64,000 nucleotides of DNA from Lobosporangium transversale (lineage: Eukaryota; Mortierellomycota; Mortierellomycetes; Mortierellales; Mortierellaceae), in the NCBI RefSeq assembly GCF_002105155.1, contig NW_019029006.1, forward strand, positions 310,001-374,000. Direction: 5' to 3'. Shown in pieces: positions 31,121 to 43,209 of this stretch. Under the pieces are notes generated by a model, which saw only the letters and a program-made list of their open reading frames with translations, ran no database searches and had not been told where the DNA came from. Within the stretch, counting starts at the first letter, position 1. Each line of letters opens with the position of its first letter. The position numbers and the translations under genes are program-made.

Positions 31121-32437
31121 TTAATCATCGTCGAAGCTGCCGCGGCGCCATCCCGGCGAAGAGGTTCGACGGACTTCAAAGCTTTGTTGCGGTGCACTTG
31201 GGTTACGACGAAGTCCCGCTGCATTTACCATATCGTCATCGTCGCTGTCTGGGTTCATGACACGTAAATTCCTAAAAAACCAATTGTATAATAAGGAAGG
31301 CGAGAGAGTTAGACGGCGAATGCCCATAATCTTGTATAATATATACAAAAAAAAAAAAAAAAAAAAAAAAAACTTACGAGACTTTCGAGATTGGTGGCAA
31401 CGCCGGTTGGATCATGCCGGTGTATTGTGGCAAAGCAGCTTCCATATATGTATCTGATTGTGTATCCCTGTACTTGAATTCATCCAGGTCTCCTGCCTCG
31501 TGCGCTCGGTCTCTTCTTCTACGCCTCCATACATAACCCGCCACAGACAAGGCCACGATCAGTGCAATTATTGACACAACAATTCCTGCAACGGCCCCAG
31601 ATGACAAATTACTATTCACATGACCACTTGAGATCTTGTCACCCGCCGTAGGGTTACTGTCGATTGATGTTGGGATAGTTGCGCCTCCATTGCCGCCACT
31701 GCCGATGGTGGCTGTAGTCGCGGTTGTAGTAGTCGTTGGGGCAGCCGCCGTTGTTGAGGAGGAAGGAAAGTAAATTTCCTGCCATTTTTGACCAAACGAA
31801 AGACAGACAAGCTCATATCCTTTCTGATCTTTGACACTGTAATGAGCAGATTCAGACGATTGACACTTTAAACAACCAACCATCTAATGGATTGAACCGC
31901 GAATAATAACAAGTTAGCTTAACCATAATAACAAAAAAAAAAAAAAAAAAAAAAAGCAAAAGTTAAATGACTGTAGAGACAACAGTCGAGTAAGAAAAAG
32001 AAAAAAAAAAAAAAAAAAAAAAGGCGTACCTGATCATAATAGTTTTGGTTACATGCACAAGGAGCCTGTTCCAAAGTAGGCCTTATAACATAGAAAAATG
32101 AACAAAAACAAGCAAGCATGTTAATTGACTTTTATCAAAGTATGTCTTTTTCGACTGTTATTAGAACAGCAAAATAAAAAAATAAAAAATAAAAAATAAA
32201 TAAAAAAAAAACAATCACTTACTGGTAAACAAGGACCCCTGGCCAGGTTTCCATTTTCAATTCAGTATTACATGGTTTGAGAATAGCGTCTGCATTCCCG
32301 CAGTTTGGACAAGAATCTACAGCCTCGGCTCTCCCGATTGCAACAGATAGAAGAAGGACAACTGAGAAGAAGGCGATAGCCCAAGAGGATCTTGTTTGTC
32401 GCAGACGAAACGACGCAAAACTGTTGTTTGTCGCCAT
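31121..32437 (-). CDS. Sensor-like single-pass membrane protein
   Basis: Four exons (32223-32437, 32030-32081, 31378-31883, 31121-31271) give 307 aa. It has a signal peptide (SSWAIAFFSVVLLLSVAIG), then a small Cys-rich outer domain with about eight Cys in CPNCG, PCN, PCACNQ and GCLKC settings. A Ser/Thr-rich stalk follows (STTAAAPTTTTTATTATIG) with a Gly-rich piece, then one membrane span (AGIVVSIIALIVALSVAGYVW), a stop-transfer RRRRRDR, and a cytoplasmic tail of about 120 residues with acidic and Ser/Arg patches (PDSDDDD, RRTSSPGWRRGSF). This is the general plan of fungal WSC/Mid2-type wall-stress sensors, though the Cys pattern does not match WSC as I recall it. Specific function is unknown. 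Confidence 0.85.
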
Positions 32438-33148
32438 TAATCAGTTCTTTGTCTTTATCTGTATGTATTTATATGTTTATGACTGTGTATAGATCTGTCG
32501 TTTAAAATCCTGAAAAGGCGTGCTTATTCTTGAGGTTAACCAATGCTGATTGATCGAACGCAGGGTCGAGTCAAGGTCGAGTCGAGGTCGAGACGAATAG
32601 GGTAAAAAAGACTAAAGTGTGGAAAGTAGTCGTACTGGAATCAAAATGCAACTGGTGCCTGTTTTGCTGGTTGATGTAAACAAACAAAAAGATCAAAGGA
32701 ATAGAAGGATAATTAGAATCAGATTGGCTATTGGAAAAGATGAGGAGATACAGGAGATTTGAGAAAAGGGACAGGTAAATGAAAAGAAAAAGTGAAAAGT
32801 AGGAAAGGAAGAATGATGTGAGAGTGAGGCTGGGTGAAAGAGGGGGAAGATGGGAGGAAATGTGAGGCTACAGCGTAGAGGAAAAAGAAAAAAAAAGAAA
32901 AAGAGAAAAGAAAGGAAAAGGAGAAAGAGAGAGAGAGGATGACGCGGGGAGGGATATCTGTTTGGATGGTTGCGGGTGCAGAGGGGGGGACTGAGCAGTT
33001 CCTTATCCTTGCAGAACATGAAACACATCCAAATAATAAAAGCAATAGTGATAATAGAAAAACCATCGTGGAACAGATAATTTTGGTATGAGATTGGAAC
33101 CATCATCACACACTCTTTCTCACCCTCTTTACTTTACCCCATGTATGT

Positions 33149-33216
33149 TTATATATATATATATATATATATACTCGTATATTTAATACATACACACACA
33201 CACACACACATTCATT

Positions 33217-33250
<34 letters not shown>
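33149..33250. repeat. (TA)n and (CA)n compound microsatellite
   Basis: A TA run (about 33150-33173) is followed by two CA runs (about 33191-33210 and 33221-33250) separated by TTCA copies. A compound simple repeat in gene-free DNA. Confidence 0.9.
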
Positions 33251-33251
<1 letters not shown>

Positions 33252-33625
33252 TCATACACTTGCAATGTGAATTGCTTGACAATCTGTTCTCATCCAAACA
33301 ACATCAATCGACCAAATAAAATATATTCCAAACGCATCCACTGTGCCACATATTCGGGAATTGATGCATAGGATGGTCCGAGCACGTAATGAGCTCTGGT
33401 GTGTTTGCTGTAGGTGTGGTGTTTAGTTATTCTAGGTTATCCGAGGAGGATCAATGACGATACGACAAACATTTGAGAGCATACACATAATACATCATTT
33501 CCTTCTCTCTCTTTCTTTTTGATACGATTGGATATTGTCTGTCTCCATGTGTTTAGTTGTAGTGTGATTGTTGTACGATGGCATCAATGGTGACATAAGA
33601 CAGGGACAACAATGCCCTTCAAAAG

Positions 33626-33658
<33 letters not shown>

Positions 33659-34008
33659 CCACTGTCTAAAGAATAATACACAGCCGGAAGTGAGAAGTGT
33701 GCAAAAAGGCAATGCGATCCAATGAAAAAAAAAAAAAAATGGTAATTGTAAAGAGTGAGAAGTTGTGGTTTCAAAAAGTGTGCAAGTGATGAGTACGCGA
33801 GTTTGAAGAGCAAAAGATAATCGGTCAAGGATGAAAGGATTGTTGAAGAGTGAGAGAGTGGACATACAGATTTAGCCCAGAAGGAAAGGCAGAGAGAGGA
33901 GTGCCGCACGCGTGTGAAAGGAGAAGAGACGAATCAAATAATAAGAATGATTGGAAGAGGTGAGGTAGATTCAAAACGAATGAGTGAAATGTATGTGGAG
34001 AGGAGGTG

Positions 34009-34021
34009 GGGGGGGGGGGGG
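34009..34021. repeat. G12-13 homopolymer
   Basis: An uninterrupted run of about 12-13 G, the only G/C homopolymer of this size in a window otherwise full of A/T runs. It lies within a purine-rich block. Confidence 0.8.
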
Positions 34022-35558
34022 TAGTGGGTTGAAGGAGAAAGAATTGAGAGAGTGAATCTGTAATTGTAAAAGAATAAATAGAGAAGTGTTAGGAAACAGG
34101 AAAGAGATGGAAAGAAAAAAAAAAAAAGAAAAATGGGCGTAATTGTTGACTTTTTCTTTGCATTGCGTATTGAGGTCTGGCTGAAAACCCAAACAGACCA
34201 AAAGTAACAAACAAGAAGAGATGATTTAACACACGCTTGATGGGTTTCATGGCTTTCAAGCAACCTCAATCGGCGCTGCTATTTTTAAATAATAATAAAG
34301 AAAAAAAAAAAAAAAAGCACCACAATCACAATCATTCATGAACAATGGGGGGACATCTGTGCCAATTGTCATCATCGTTGTCGTTTTTGTTTTAGTCCCA
34401 AAAAAAAAAAAAAAAAAAAAAAAAAGTGATCAGTGTTCGTTCCTGTTACTCTACTCTATTCATTCTACCAAAAGATGATTAGTTGATTATTGATTAAGCA
34501 TAATTGGAATGTTCATGTGAGACCTTGTCTTTCATTATTTAATATCGCTTAGAGTCAATTGACGTTTCTATATTTTCATTCATTCCCACACTTCTACCCA
34601 CATCCACACACCTCACCAGGAGTAAACATGTATATAAACTTGTAGCTTCTATCTCGCACTGCACACATGAACTTTGTATAATATATATATATACATTTAT
34701 AATAATAATTATAGATTTGTCAAACATTAACCACCAAGCAAATTGCATATATATAATATATAGTATACACATACACATACACATACACATGAATACTAAA
34801 ACAGTGAACACGAAGAAAATAAATGTACGCTCATCTTTCAATCCTTTCAATCTCTAGATTGTCCCGAAAAGGAACAACCACCGCGCAATGTGCGCTAGAT
34901 GTGTGCTAGATGTGTGCTACGTGTGTGTGTGATGTGCGCCATGTGTGCGTGTGCTCATTTGTGATTCATGCGCATCACGTCTCGGCTGTAGAGGAAGACC
35001 CTTTTTTTTTTTCTTTTTTCTTTTTTTTGCACTGCCGTTAAAAAATGCTTTCGTTCTCTGTTTAAATATAATCACTGAAATCACTCCTTCCCTTTAGCTC
35101 AGGTCCTTCCTCGTCTTCATTCCAACCGCACATGCCTCCGTGATAAGGATCTTTTTTTTTTTTTTTTTAAAGAAAAGTGATTATAGATTGTGCAACAGAG
35201 ACTTGTCCTTTCTCCTTTTTTTTTTTTTTTTTTTGGCACATAAAATTTTAATGTTGAAAAAGATGGAAATATCAATTGTCAATAGGCTCTTCAACATGTT
35301 TGTGTCTCTGGACAGAATGGGATGAGATAAGCAAGCAAACTTTCGTACCTTCATACAGATCTCCGATTCCAACTCAAAATGATTAAAAAGACCCTGGGCT
35401 TCTGCTCCAGACACTAAGAGGGAAAAAAAAAAAAAAAAAAAAACCGCGCATGAAGATGCTCTTGGACTGACAGGGAGTGTTATTATACTTTTTTTTTTTT
35501 TTTTTTTTTTTTGAATGCAAGAGTTATCACACGATACAGATGATACATTCACATGAAA

Positions 35559-35593
<35 letters not shown>

Positions 35594-35714
35594 CTGTTAC
35601 AAATCCATGGACAGACATGCGTGTACTTTTTTTTTATTTTTTATTCTCTTTTTTTTTTTTTTTTTTTCTTTTTGCAGCTTTCCATCAAGTGTTCTATTTA
35701 AATGATTAAAGAGC

Positions 35715-35904
35715 CTAGATCTTTTCATAATCCAACTTGCCCTCAAGCTTCTTAGCATCCGCTACCTTACGAACAGCCTTCATAAAATCTTCCTGGACAA
35801 CATAGTCTCGTTCCTCACGAATCGCAAACATGCCTGCCTCTGTGCAAATGTTGCGGATATCTGCGCCATTGAAGCCGTCTGACAGTTTAACCACTGCTTC
35901 GTAA

Positions 35905-35947
<43 letters not shown>

Positions 35948-37244
35948 TTTTTTTGAAAGAAATAATCCCGTCAGAACAAACGGCGTAGAGAAGGTATTTA
36001 AACAAAAAAAAAAAAAAAAAAAAAAAAACTTACCAATTTCACCTTGCTTCGTAATACCAAGTGCGTGAATCTTCAAAATCTCCATTCTTCCCTGCTCATT
36101 AGGCAATGGAATCTCAATCTTACGATCCAAACGTCCAGGTCTCAACAGCGCAGGATCCAATGTATCAGGACGGTTTGTGGCCATGATCAGCTTTGTTTGT
36201 CCCAAATGATCAAACCCATCCATTTGGTTCAACAACTCCATCAGCGTACGTTGAATCTCACGATCCGAGGAACTTCCTTCTGAAAAACGCCTTCCTCCAA
36301 TCGCATCAATTTCGTCCATGAAGATAATGCATGGCTCGTGTTCCCTGGCATATGCTAAAAAAGATCAAATTTTAAAAATAATAATAACAATAATAATAAT
36401 AATATGTACAATGAACATCAAAGCACAAACAAACATGTTAGATCTAAAATGAAGGCTATTGGAAACGAAAGCTGGGCTTCTTGCTTCACACGTTTCGTTC
36501 GAATGCAATAAGTTTCCTCGTCCTTACCAAACATTTCTCTGACAACCCTAGCACTCTCTCCGATATACTTGTCAACAATGGCAGATGAGACAACCTTCAA
36601 AAAGTTGGTTTCCAGAGTACTTGCGACAGCACGGGCCAGCAAAGTCTTACCAGTTCCCGGAGGTCCGTACAATAACACTCCCTTAGGAGGCTTGATTCCC
36701 ACACGTACAAACAGCTCAGGGTTCATCAATGGAAGCTCAATAACCTAGCCATTTGTTTCATCAAACGCGTAGAGCGAAACATCAATGAGCAAAATAATTT
36801 GAATGAAAGCTTTTTTTTTTTTATGAGGAAAAAAAAAGACTCACCTCACGAAGTTCTCTGATCTGCTCACTAAGACCTCCGATACCTGCAAAACTGATGG
36901 ATCCAGGATCTTCCATACCCATGCTGTAGACCATAGGGTCAACCTCTCGTGGAAGCATCCTCATGATCGTGAACGTAGTCATATCTAGCGCAACACGGGT
37001 TCCCAATTTCAACTTTGACTTATCCAACTTATTTCTACATCCAACCACATAACGAGGTCCACTCGCAGCTTTGATGATAACTAGTAGGCAGGTTATGAGC
37101 AAAAAAAAAAAAAAAGTCAATAATCATATCAAGAGACCTTTTTTTTTTTTTTTACTCATATTGATTGAAAGATAAAGCTTCTGCATACAACATTCTTTTT
37201 ACATGAAGATGCTCTTTTCATCCATGGAAATGATTATAAACAAG

Positions 37245-37275
<31 letters not shown>

Positions 37276-37773
37276 GTATATATAAAAAAAGAAAGAGGGA
37301 AAAAAAGGCAAACTCAACGCAAGCTTATTACTTACACCGATCCTCATCCAGCTGCTTCAAAACTGATCCGATAATTTGGCCCACACTCTGAAGTGCCTTG
37401 ATATCGTCCTCTGACTTGTCAAAAGCACGTTCTAAATCCCTGAGACCCAAGCGCACTTTTATGTGGATATGGGAATGTTATTAGGATGATAATGAAGAGA
37501 CAAAAGTATTAGTTTCCATTGATCTGCTATCTCTCATCATTCTTCCCTTTGTATCCATAACAGCTTTTTTCATTTAAAGAACATAATAAAGAGCCTTGTA
37601 GCTCAATGCCTTGCAGTCGCTTGGGTGGCCACAACAGGGAGTATCAGTAAAAACATACAATCTTTAAGCTTGGCCTCCATTTCACGATGCTCCAGCAGCT
37701 TCTTGCGGTAGTTGTTGAGGGCAGTCGTTCTGGGGTCGTCTGGGTTTGTTTGGGATACAGATGTCGATGCCAT
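35715..37773 (-). CDS. RPT4: 26S proteasome regulatory ATPase Rpt4 (PSMC6)
   Basis: Six exons (37659-37773, 37336-37455, 36845-37080, 36528-36744, 36034-36354, 35715-35905) encode 399 aa, close to the human 389. Rpt4 is one of the six AAA+ ATPases in the base of the 19S regulator that unfold substrates. The N-terminal coiled coil ([13 protein letters not shown]) and OB region ([18 protein letters not shown]) precede Walker A GPPGTGKT at about 184-191, Walker B IIFMDE at 239-244, and the SRH with [20 protein letters not shown]. The end is LDYEKI, without an HbYX tail, as in other Rpt4 proteins. At exon 2 the second GT is used (GTAAGT), which restores DRFIIKAASG. It diverges from RPS11 over 327 bp. 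Several introns contain T-run/A-run blocks. Confidence 0.95.
35907..35954 (-). repeat. T11-A30 block abutting an RPT4 3' splice site
   Basis: Read on the coding (minus) strand, a short A run, then 11 T and 30 A end directly in the acceptor AG before the last RPT4 exon. Same arrangement as in the pseudouridine and SmB genes. Confidence 0.85.
37244..37272. repeat. (AAT)n microsatellite in an RPT4 intron
   Basis: About nine tandem AAT units within the intron between RPT4 exons 2 and 3. Confidence 0.9.
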
Positions 37774-38100
37774 TGTGCTTTATATTTTTTTTCTCCTGTT
37801 CTCTTTTCCTTTTTTTTTTTTTTTTTTTTTCGTTTACTAATAAAGCTGTGAATGAGCTTGTTAATGGCAAGTTGAATGAGTAAGGTAAAAAGGCAAATAA
37901 TGTGAAATCTTCATTTAGTTGAAGTTTTTTGCATGTCAAGTACGCGTATCCTCATTATGAGATGTAGCTCAAAAGTCGCTAAAATTACGTCACATATATA
38001 TATGACGTAAGCAGGTATCTAGGTACACGTGCGAAATCGGCTCATAATAACAAGTCTAGACTGCACTGTGTTGAAAATCCTTTTTAACCAATTTCCCATC
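37774..38100. promoter_or_regulatory. Divergent RPT4/RPS11 promoter
   Basis: The shared 327-bp promoter contains a perfect inverted repeat, TTACGTCA (37985-37992) and TGACGTAA (38003-38010), around a CATATATATA spacer, and a CACGTG at 38026-38031, 70 nt before the RPS11 ATG. The palindromic pair looks like two bZIP (CRE/ATF) half-sites. Regulation is inferred. A T run at about 37811-37830 lies nearer RPT4. Confidence 0.5.
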
Positions 38101-38847
38101 ATGTCTGAGCAGGTGCGTCTGTCTGGGGGGGGTGTATGATCCCGTGCACTTTTATGCCTATGCTTGAAAGAACTAAAAAAAAAAAAGGAGCTGTCATGAT
38201 GATCAGGAGCAAGCCTTTTTTTATATTTCACATCAGGGAATCAATTTTGAAAAGAAAAAAAAAAAAGAGAAAAAAAAAAACCATCCAATCTTGGATCCAC
38301 CAAGCAAACCCCATTCAACTGCATTTCGGGAAACGGGATTACATTTTTAAATCTCATGCAGAAACTATGATCCTACATTTCTATGGATGTCTTTTGTTTT
38401 TGATCCTTCAACTCAGGATCATGGTGGCTCTTATACTAAGGAGTTTTTTTTTATTACTATGGTTATCAACTTGTTAAAAAGTGATCGATCAAAGGCTTAT
38501 ATATATTTCTAAGGAATAGTATCAACAACAACAACAACAACAACAACGTTAGCGACAAATAAAACGGAAACACGACTATTGAGGTGTTTGTTGAGAACGT
38601 TTGGAACGCTAGGAAAAAATATTTCGCAAGATACACCATCACAAAAAAAAAGAAAAAGCAAAAGCAAAGAGAGGATATTACAAATAATTTGATATTATAA
38701 TAGATCTTAGTCTCTGAAGACTTTGGGACAGGAACACTCTTCATCTTTATTAATACCAATTGGCTTTTTGACATAGGCTGGAACATTGATTACTATGATT
38801 ACAGGATCCTTTTCACATTCTATGATAATTCTCAGAGGGGGAAAAGG

Positions 38848-38885
<38 letters not shown>

Positions 38886-38915
38886 ACCATTGTTATATTT
38901 CAACGGTCGTTTTTT

Positions 38916-38953
<38 letters not shown>

Positions 38954-39255
38954 TAACAGATCGAAAAGGCTTTCCAGAAGCAGCAGGGTATCTTCCAAAA
39001 TGCCAAGGTAATTGGCAAGAAGGCTGGCAAGAGCAGCCGCTGGTACAAGGATGTCGGTCTTGGCTTCAAGACCCCTAAGGAGGCTATTGAGGGCCACTAC
39101 ATCGATAAGAAGTGCCCTTTCACTGGTGATGTCTCGATCCGTGGTCGTATTCTTACTGGTGAGATCATCTCAACCAAGATGAAGCGCACCATCATCATCC
39201 GTCGTGAGTACCTCCACTTTATCTCCAAGTACAACCGTTACGAGAAGCGTCACAA

Positions 39256-39288
<33 letters not shown>

Positions 39289-39560
39289 CAAAAAAGGACT
39301 GGAATGCAACAATTCTATAGGAGAAACAAACTAATTTAGTCCGCTGGACATTCTTTTTATTTTTTTATTTTTTTTTTAACAACACTATGGGGTTAATCTA
39401 GAACTTGGCTGCCCACATCTCCCCCTGCTTCATTGGTGTCCAGCAGGGTGACTCTGTCACTGTTGGTCAGTGCCGTCCCTTGTCCAAGACTGTCCGCTTC
39501 AACGTCCTCAAGGTTCAGAAGAAGATTGTCAAGGGTGCCAAGAACTTTGCCAAGTTCTAA
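38101..39560 (+). CDS. RPS11: 40S ribosomal protein uS17 (RPS11)
   Basis: Three exons, 38101-38112, 38960-39256 and 39402-39560, encode 155 aa (158 in humans). uS17 is a primary 18S rRNA-binding protein of the small subunit. The first exon is only four codons (MSEQ). The second opens [16 protein letters not shown] and contains [20 protein letters not shown] and GDVSIRGRI. The third has SPCF and [15 protein letters not shown]. The first intron is 847 nt, the longest in the window, and contains A runs and a (CAA)n repeat. A CACGTG lies 70 nt upstream. Firm identification. Confidence 0.96.
38523..38547. repeat. (CAA)n microsatellite in RPS11 intron 1
   Basis: About eight tandem CAA units. The same intron also has A runs of about 30 at 38850-38881 and 38921-38951. 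Confidence 0.85.
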
Positions 39561-39963
39561 AATGTTTCACTCTAATTTTTTATTTTATTTTAGTCTTCTT
39601 CTCTCTTCTTGGGGATAAGGAGGAAAGGGCTTTGTTTCTGTTCAGACAGTCCCTACCATATATCTCCCCATTCTCCTTTTCCTCATTTCTTCATCTCTTG
39701 CATGATTTTTTCTTCTTTTTCTTTAAAAGGAAAATAATAAAGGGAAACTGTCAGGGCTTTTTTAAAAACAAAGAAAATGAATAAATGAATGAAAGAGTAG
39801 ACTCGTCACCAGCCAGCGGATGAGTCTAGATGGTTTACGGTTTTATGGCATAATGACCTTTATCTTTACTTGTTCCTTTTGGAACGTGGCGCATATATTC
39901 TTAGCTTGCGGACCTTATTTTTTTTTTCTTTAAAGTTAATGTTGCTCGGTGTTGCTTTTTTGC
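39561..39963. other. RPS11 3' flank
   Basis: About 400 bp of T-rich sequence downstream of RPS11. An AATAA-type element lies at about 39735. No gene recognised. Confidence 0.5.
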
Positions 39964-39986
39964 TTAGAAAACGATTGCTTTCCAAG

Positions 39987-40020
<34 letters not shown>

Positions 40021-40259
40021 CTCCATTAACATTAATCATAAAAATAAAAAAAAAGACACGTGTGATATCAGATTTACCAGTTCATGATGCATATGTGGCA
40101 AAAGAGACATGTAAAATTAATAAAATACGTAGGAGCAGGCTCGCCAACGGGGTTCTGAGGTTGGATCTGCTCCTCCTGAAGAGCGATAGTATCCTTGGCA
40201 TGGACGAGGATAGCAGCAGCAGAGACGGGGAGAGCAGCGACAAGAGTGATAAACTTCAT
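39964..40259 (-). CDS. Candidate tiny secreted peptide precursor (51 aa)
   Basis: A signal peptide-like start (MKFITLVAALPVSAAAILVH) begins at the ATG at 40257-40259. It is followed by a short Gln/Pro-rich part (EEQIQPQNPVGEPAP). Two models exist. Unspliced, it gives 61 aa ending at 40074. Spliced at a GTATTT donor (exon 40129-40259) to an acceptor right behind an A run of about 30 (exon 39964-39988), it gives 51 aa ending in TPWKAIVF. The spliced form keeps phase and uses the same A-run acceptor layout as proven genes here, so I prefer it. No family recognised. It could be a pheromone-like or other small secreted peptide; this is only a suggestion. Confidence 0.45.
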
Positions 40260-41116
40260 TTGTTTTTTTATTACTATTATTTTTTTTTTATTATTATTAT
40301 TTTTTTTTATTCTTTTAGGAAAGTTAGTCCAATTTCATTCAAATATGATATCCATTCAAAATTGTTTTTTTTTTTTTTTTTTTTTTTTTTTTTGATATTG
40401 GTGAGGCACGACCATTTCGGTAGATATTGTGCAAGACAAGGCCAATTTACTTGTCAACGTTAGTGCGCGGACACTTCCTTTCTTGTGACTCCCTCCAAGG
40501 CATCGGCGTGTTTGAATGCACGCGAATGCGATTTTGTGAAGAATATGATGATAGCGATGGATAGATAATCTCTCATAGAAGGGGATTGTCCATATATTCG
40601 TCCTATCCCATATCAAGGAATCCTACTTCGCAAATGGACAATCATGTTTGCTATAAGACATGTGAACTGAGACCAGGTTACTCAAGAATAAAAAACAATG
40701 CTTGTACATATTCATAACCAGCATTACGTGAAATGTATTTTTTACTGGCAGCTCAACAGTAATATTCTTAACTAATAGCTTAATTGAGTTAAGATTGAGC
40801 ATAATCATATCTGCACTGCTGTGATACAGCCAAGAGTCCTCCCCCGAGCCTCACAGCTGCTCCTGTTGAGAACTGGAGTAGTATACCACAAGAGAAACTG
40901 GCTATATCTTTTATATCCAGGCCCCAATGAGCTGGAAGAGGCGTAAGGAGACAAACTCTTGTTATAATATGTACGTTTCGATCTCTTCATGGCGGTACCA
41001 AAGCAGGGGTTACCACGTGACTTTGGGTACAGCCACTAATCAAATATCCTAAATAATAGAACTGCCATTTTTTTTTTTTTAATTTTTTCACTCACAACTC
41101 ACAACACATTCCAGAC
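40260..41116. other. Spacer and THOC3 promoter
   Basis: About 860 bp with T runs near 40270-40310 and 40365-40393. A CACGTG at 41014-41019 lies 98 nt before the THOC3 ATG and is the only regulatory-looking element seen. Short open frames have no signature. Confidence 0.5.
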
Positions 41117-42745
41117 ATGCCATACCAACAGACACAACAAGTGAAGCAGGTCAGTCAACCAGGAGAAAAAGACTTTAAAGAAGATACATCAGGATTGACA
41201 TTTCACCATTTCTACATCTTATACATGGATGTATTCCTAAACGATTAGTGACTTTGGACTTACAATTGTGATTTTTTTTTTTTTTTTTTTTTTTTTTCTT
41301 GTTTGATAGACAATTGCAAGCTTTCCTCAGAAAAAATCACGCGAATATCGGGCCCATAAGGCTAATGTTCATACAGTAGGATGGAACTGTGATGGCAGGA
41401 AATTGGCGTCTGGATCTGTTGATAAAACTGCGCGTGTCTGGGCACCGGAGAGGACTGTAAGGATTTTTTTAATTGTTTGTTTGCTTATTTGTTGGCTGAA
41501 GAATAGCAAGGGCCTATATATATATGAAGCGACGACTCATCTTAGTTGCATGGGTTATTTTTTTTTTTTTTTTTTTTTTTTTATATGGCTTAGGCTGATC
41601 CTAGGAGCTCACAAGAACTACGTGGACATACTGACAGTGTAGATCAATTGCGGTGGGATCCCACACATCCGGATCATCTCGCTACTGCCAGCTGTGATAA
41701 AACTGTCCGCATCTGGGACGCAAGATGTAAGGAAAAATGAAGACGAGGGAAACTTTTCATTATTATTATCATTACTTATTTATTTTTACTTTTTCTTTAT
41801 TTCGTCCAATTCAAAAGCAATATAACAACAATACTCGAGAGCACCAATCTTTCGTCTACTCTTTCTAATATGTTTATTCATCAACTTTATTTATACACTT
41901 TTTTTTTCTTAATTAGCTGCAAAAAGCATTCATAAAATCGATACAACCGGTCAAAATATCAACATTAGCTGGTCACCGGACGGTCAAAGCATTGCAGTAG
42001 GAAACAAAGAGGACCTCATCTCTTTTATTGATACACGCACGTTCAAAGTTCAGAAGGAAGTCCCCTTCAGAGTCGAAGTCAACGAGATCAGTTGGAACCC
42101 TGCAGGCGATCTATTCTTATTAACCACTGGGCAAGGATCTATCAAAGTCTTCAGTTACCCAGCCATGGAAGAGGTCTATGCATTAGAGGCTCATACCGCT
42201 AACTGCTATTGTCTAGAATTTGATCCCCGTGGTCGATATCTCGCCACAGGGAGCGCAGATGCTTTGGTCAACCTTTGGGACCTTGAAGATTACATTTGCG
42301 TACGAACATTTGGGCAGTTACAGTAAGTAAAATAATATAAATCCACTGGAATGATGGATTATTATAGCAATATACTATATTAATTTTTTTTTTTTATAAC
42401 CTGTAGCTGGCCTATCCGTACAATAAGTTTTAGCTTTGATGGCGAGTTCATCGCATCTGCCTCTGAAGATTTTGCGATTGATATTGTAAGTCATTTATAA
42501 ATGTTTTTTTTGACTGTACGAATACCAAGCTCTATAAAATTGATATCAATTTTTTATTATACTTGTTCCAGTCACATGTAGAGACGGGTGAATCTGTACA
42601 TACTGTCACTTGTTTTGCAGCCATGAATACAGTAGCCTGGCATCCAAGTAAATACCTCCTTGCTTATGCTGGTGATGAACAAGAGATGAGGAATGGAAAC
42701 TCAACCATGATTGGAAACCTTAGAATCTTTGGTTTCTCAACTTAA
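41117..42745 (+). CDS. THOC3: THO complex subunit 3 (WD40 protein, Tex1)
   Basis: Six exons (41117-41149, 41310-41456, 41594-41726, 41917-42322, 42407-42485, 42572-42745) give 323 aa. THOC3/Tex1 is the beta-propeller subunit of the THO part of TREX, which couples transcription to mRNA export. Repeated WD units are visible: HKANVHTVGWNCDGRKLASG, a unit with VDQLRWDP and CDKTVRIWDAR, INISWSPDGQSIAVGNKEDL, VNEISWNPAGDLF, LATGSADALVNLWDLED and the final WPIRTISFSFDGEFIASASE. The string SADALVxLWD with WP(I/V)RT is diagnostic for THOC3 compared with other WD proteins as I remember them. A CACGTG lies about 100 nt upstream. Firm. Confidence 0.94.
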
Positions 42746-42903
42746 TGAGGCATTAGAATAAATCCCTGTACAACAATGACATGAAGCTATTTTTATTATT
42801 AATATGGCTGGACATTAAATCGATACATTTGTTCATTACTCCCTACGGGCAAACTTTTTTTTTTTTTTTTTTTTTTTGAGGGAAGGATTAGAGCTGATTT
42901 TCT

Positions 42904-43173
42904 CTAATTCAAAGTGCCCCTGCATCCACGCGAACCACACAAGCACGGAATCTTGTCAGCTTCGATTGGGAATTTATAATCGTAAGTGATTTCCTCGCCT
43001 TCCTCGATATCACGCTTGGCATAAATCACAATCTTTTTCTGTCCATCCACAGTAATAATCTTGGCGTTACAGTTAGGCTATAAAAAAAAAATAAAAATAA
43101 AAAAAGAAATTAGTACATGTCACCAGAAGACTAAAAAAAAAAAAAATAAATAAATAAATAAATTAAAAAAGGC

Positions 43174-43209
<36 letters not shown>

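Larger units (their letters stand above)
32438..35714. other. 3.3-kb repeat-rich region without a gene
   Basis: The largest gene-free stretch. It holds imperfect GGTCGAGTC copies (32568-32595), a purine-rich block on the plus strand (32700-32950, and again 33840-34130), the (TA)n/(CA)n microsatellite at 33149-33250, a G run at about 34009-34021, tandem GTGTGCTAGAT-like copies (34893-34925), and many A/T runs. Open frames here are made of simple sequence. No tRNA or other RNA was recognised. Confidence 0.55.

Noticed and set aside
33141-34269. Open frames over TA/CA repeats and purine-rich blocks
   Set aside because: Simple-sequence translations only.
37337-37338. Alternative RPT4 exon 2 donor two bases upstream (GTGTAAG)
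   Set aside because: It breaks the frame of the next exon; the GTAAGT donor restores the conserved RFIIKA.
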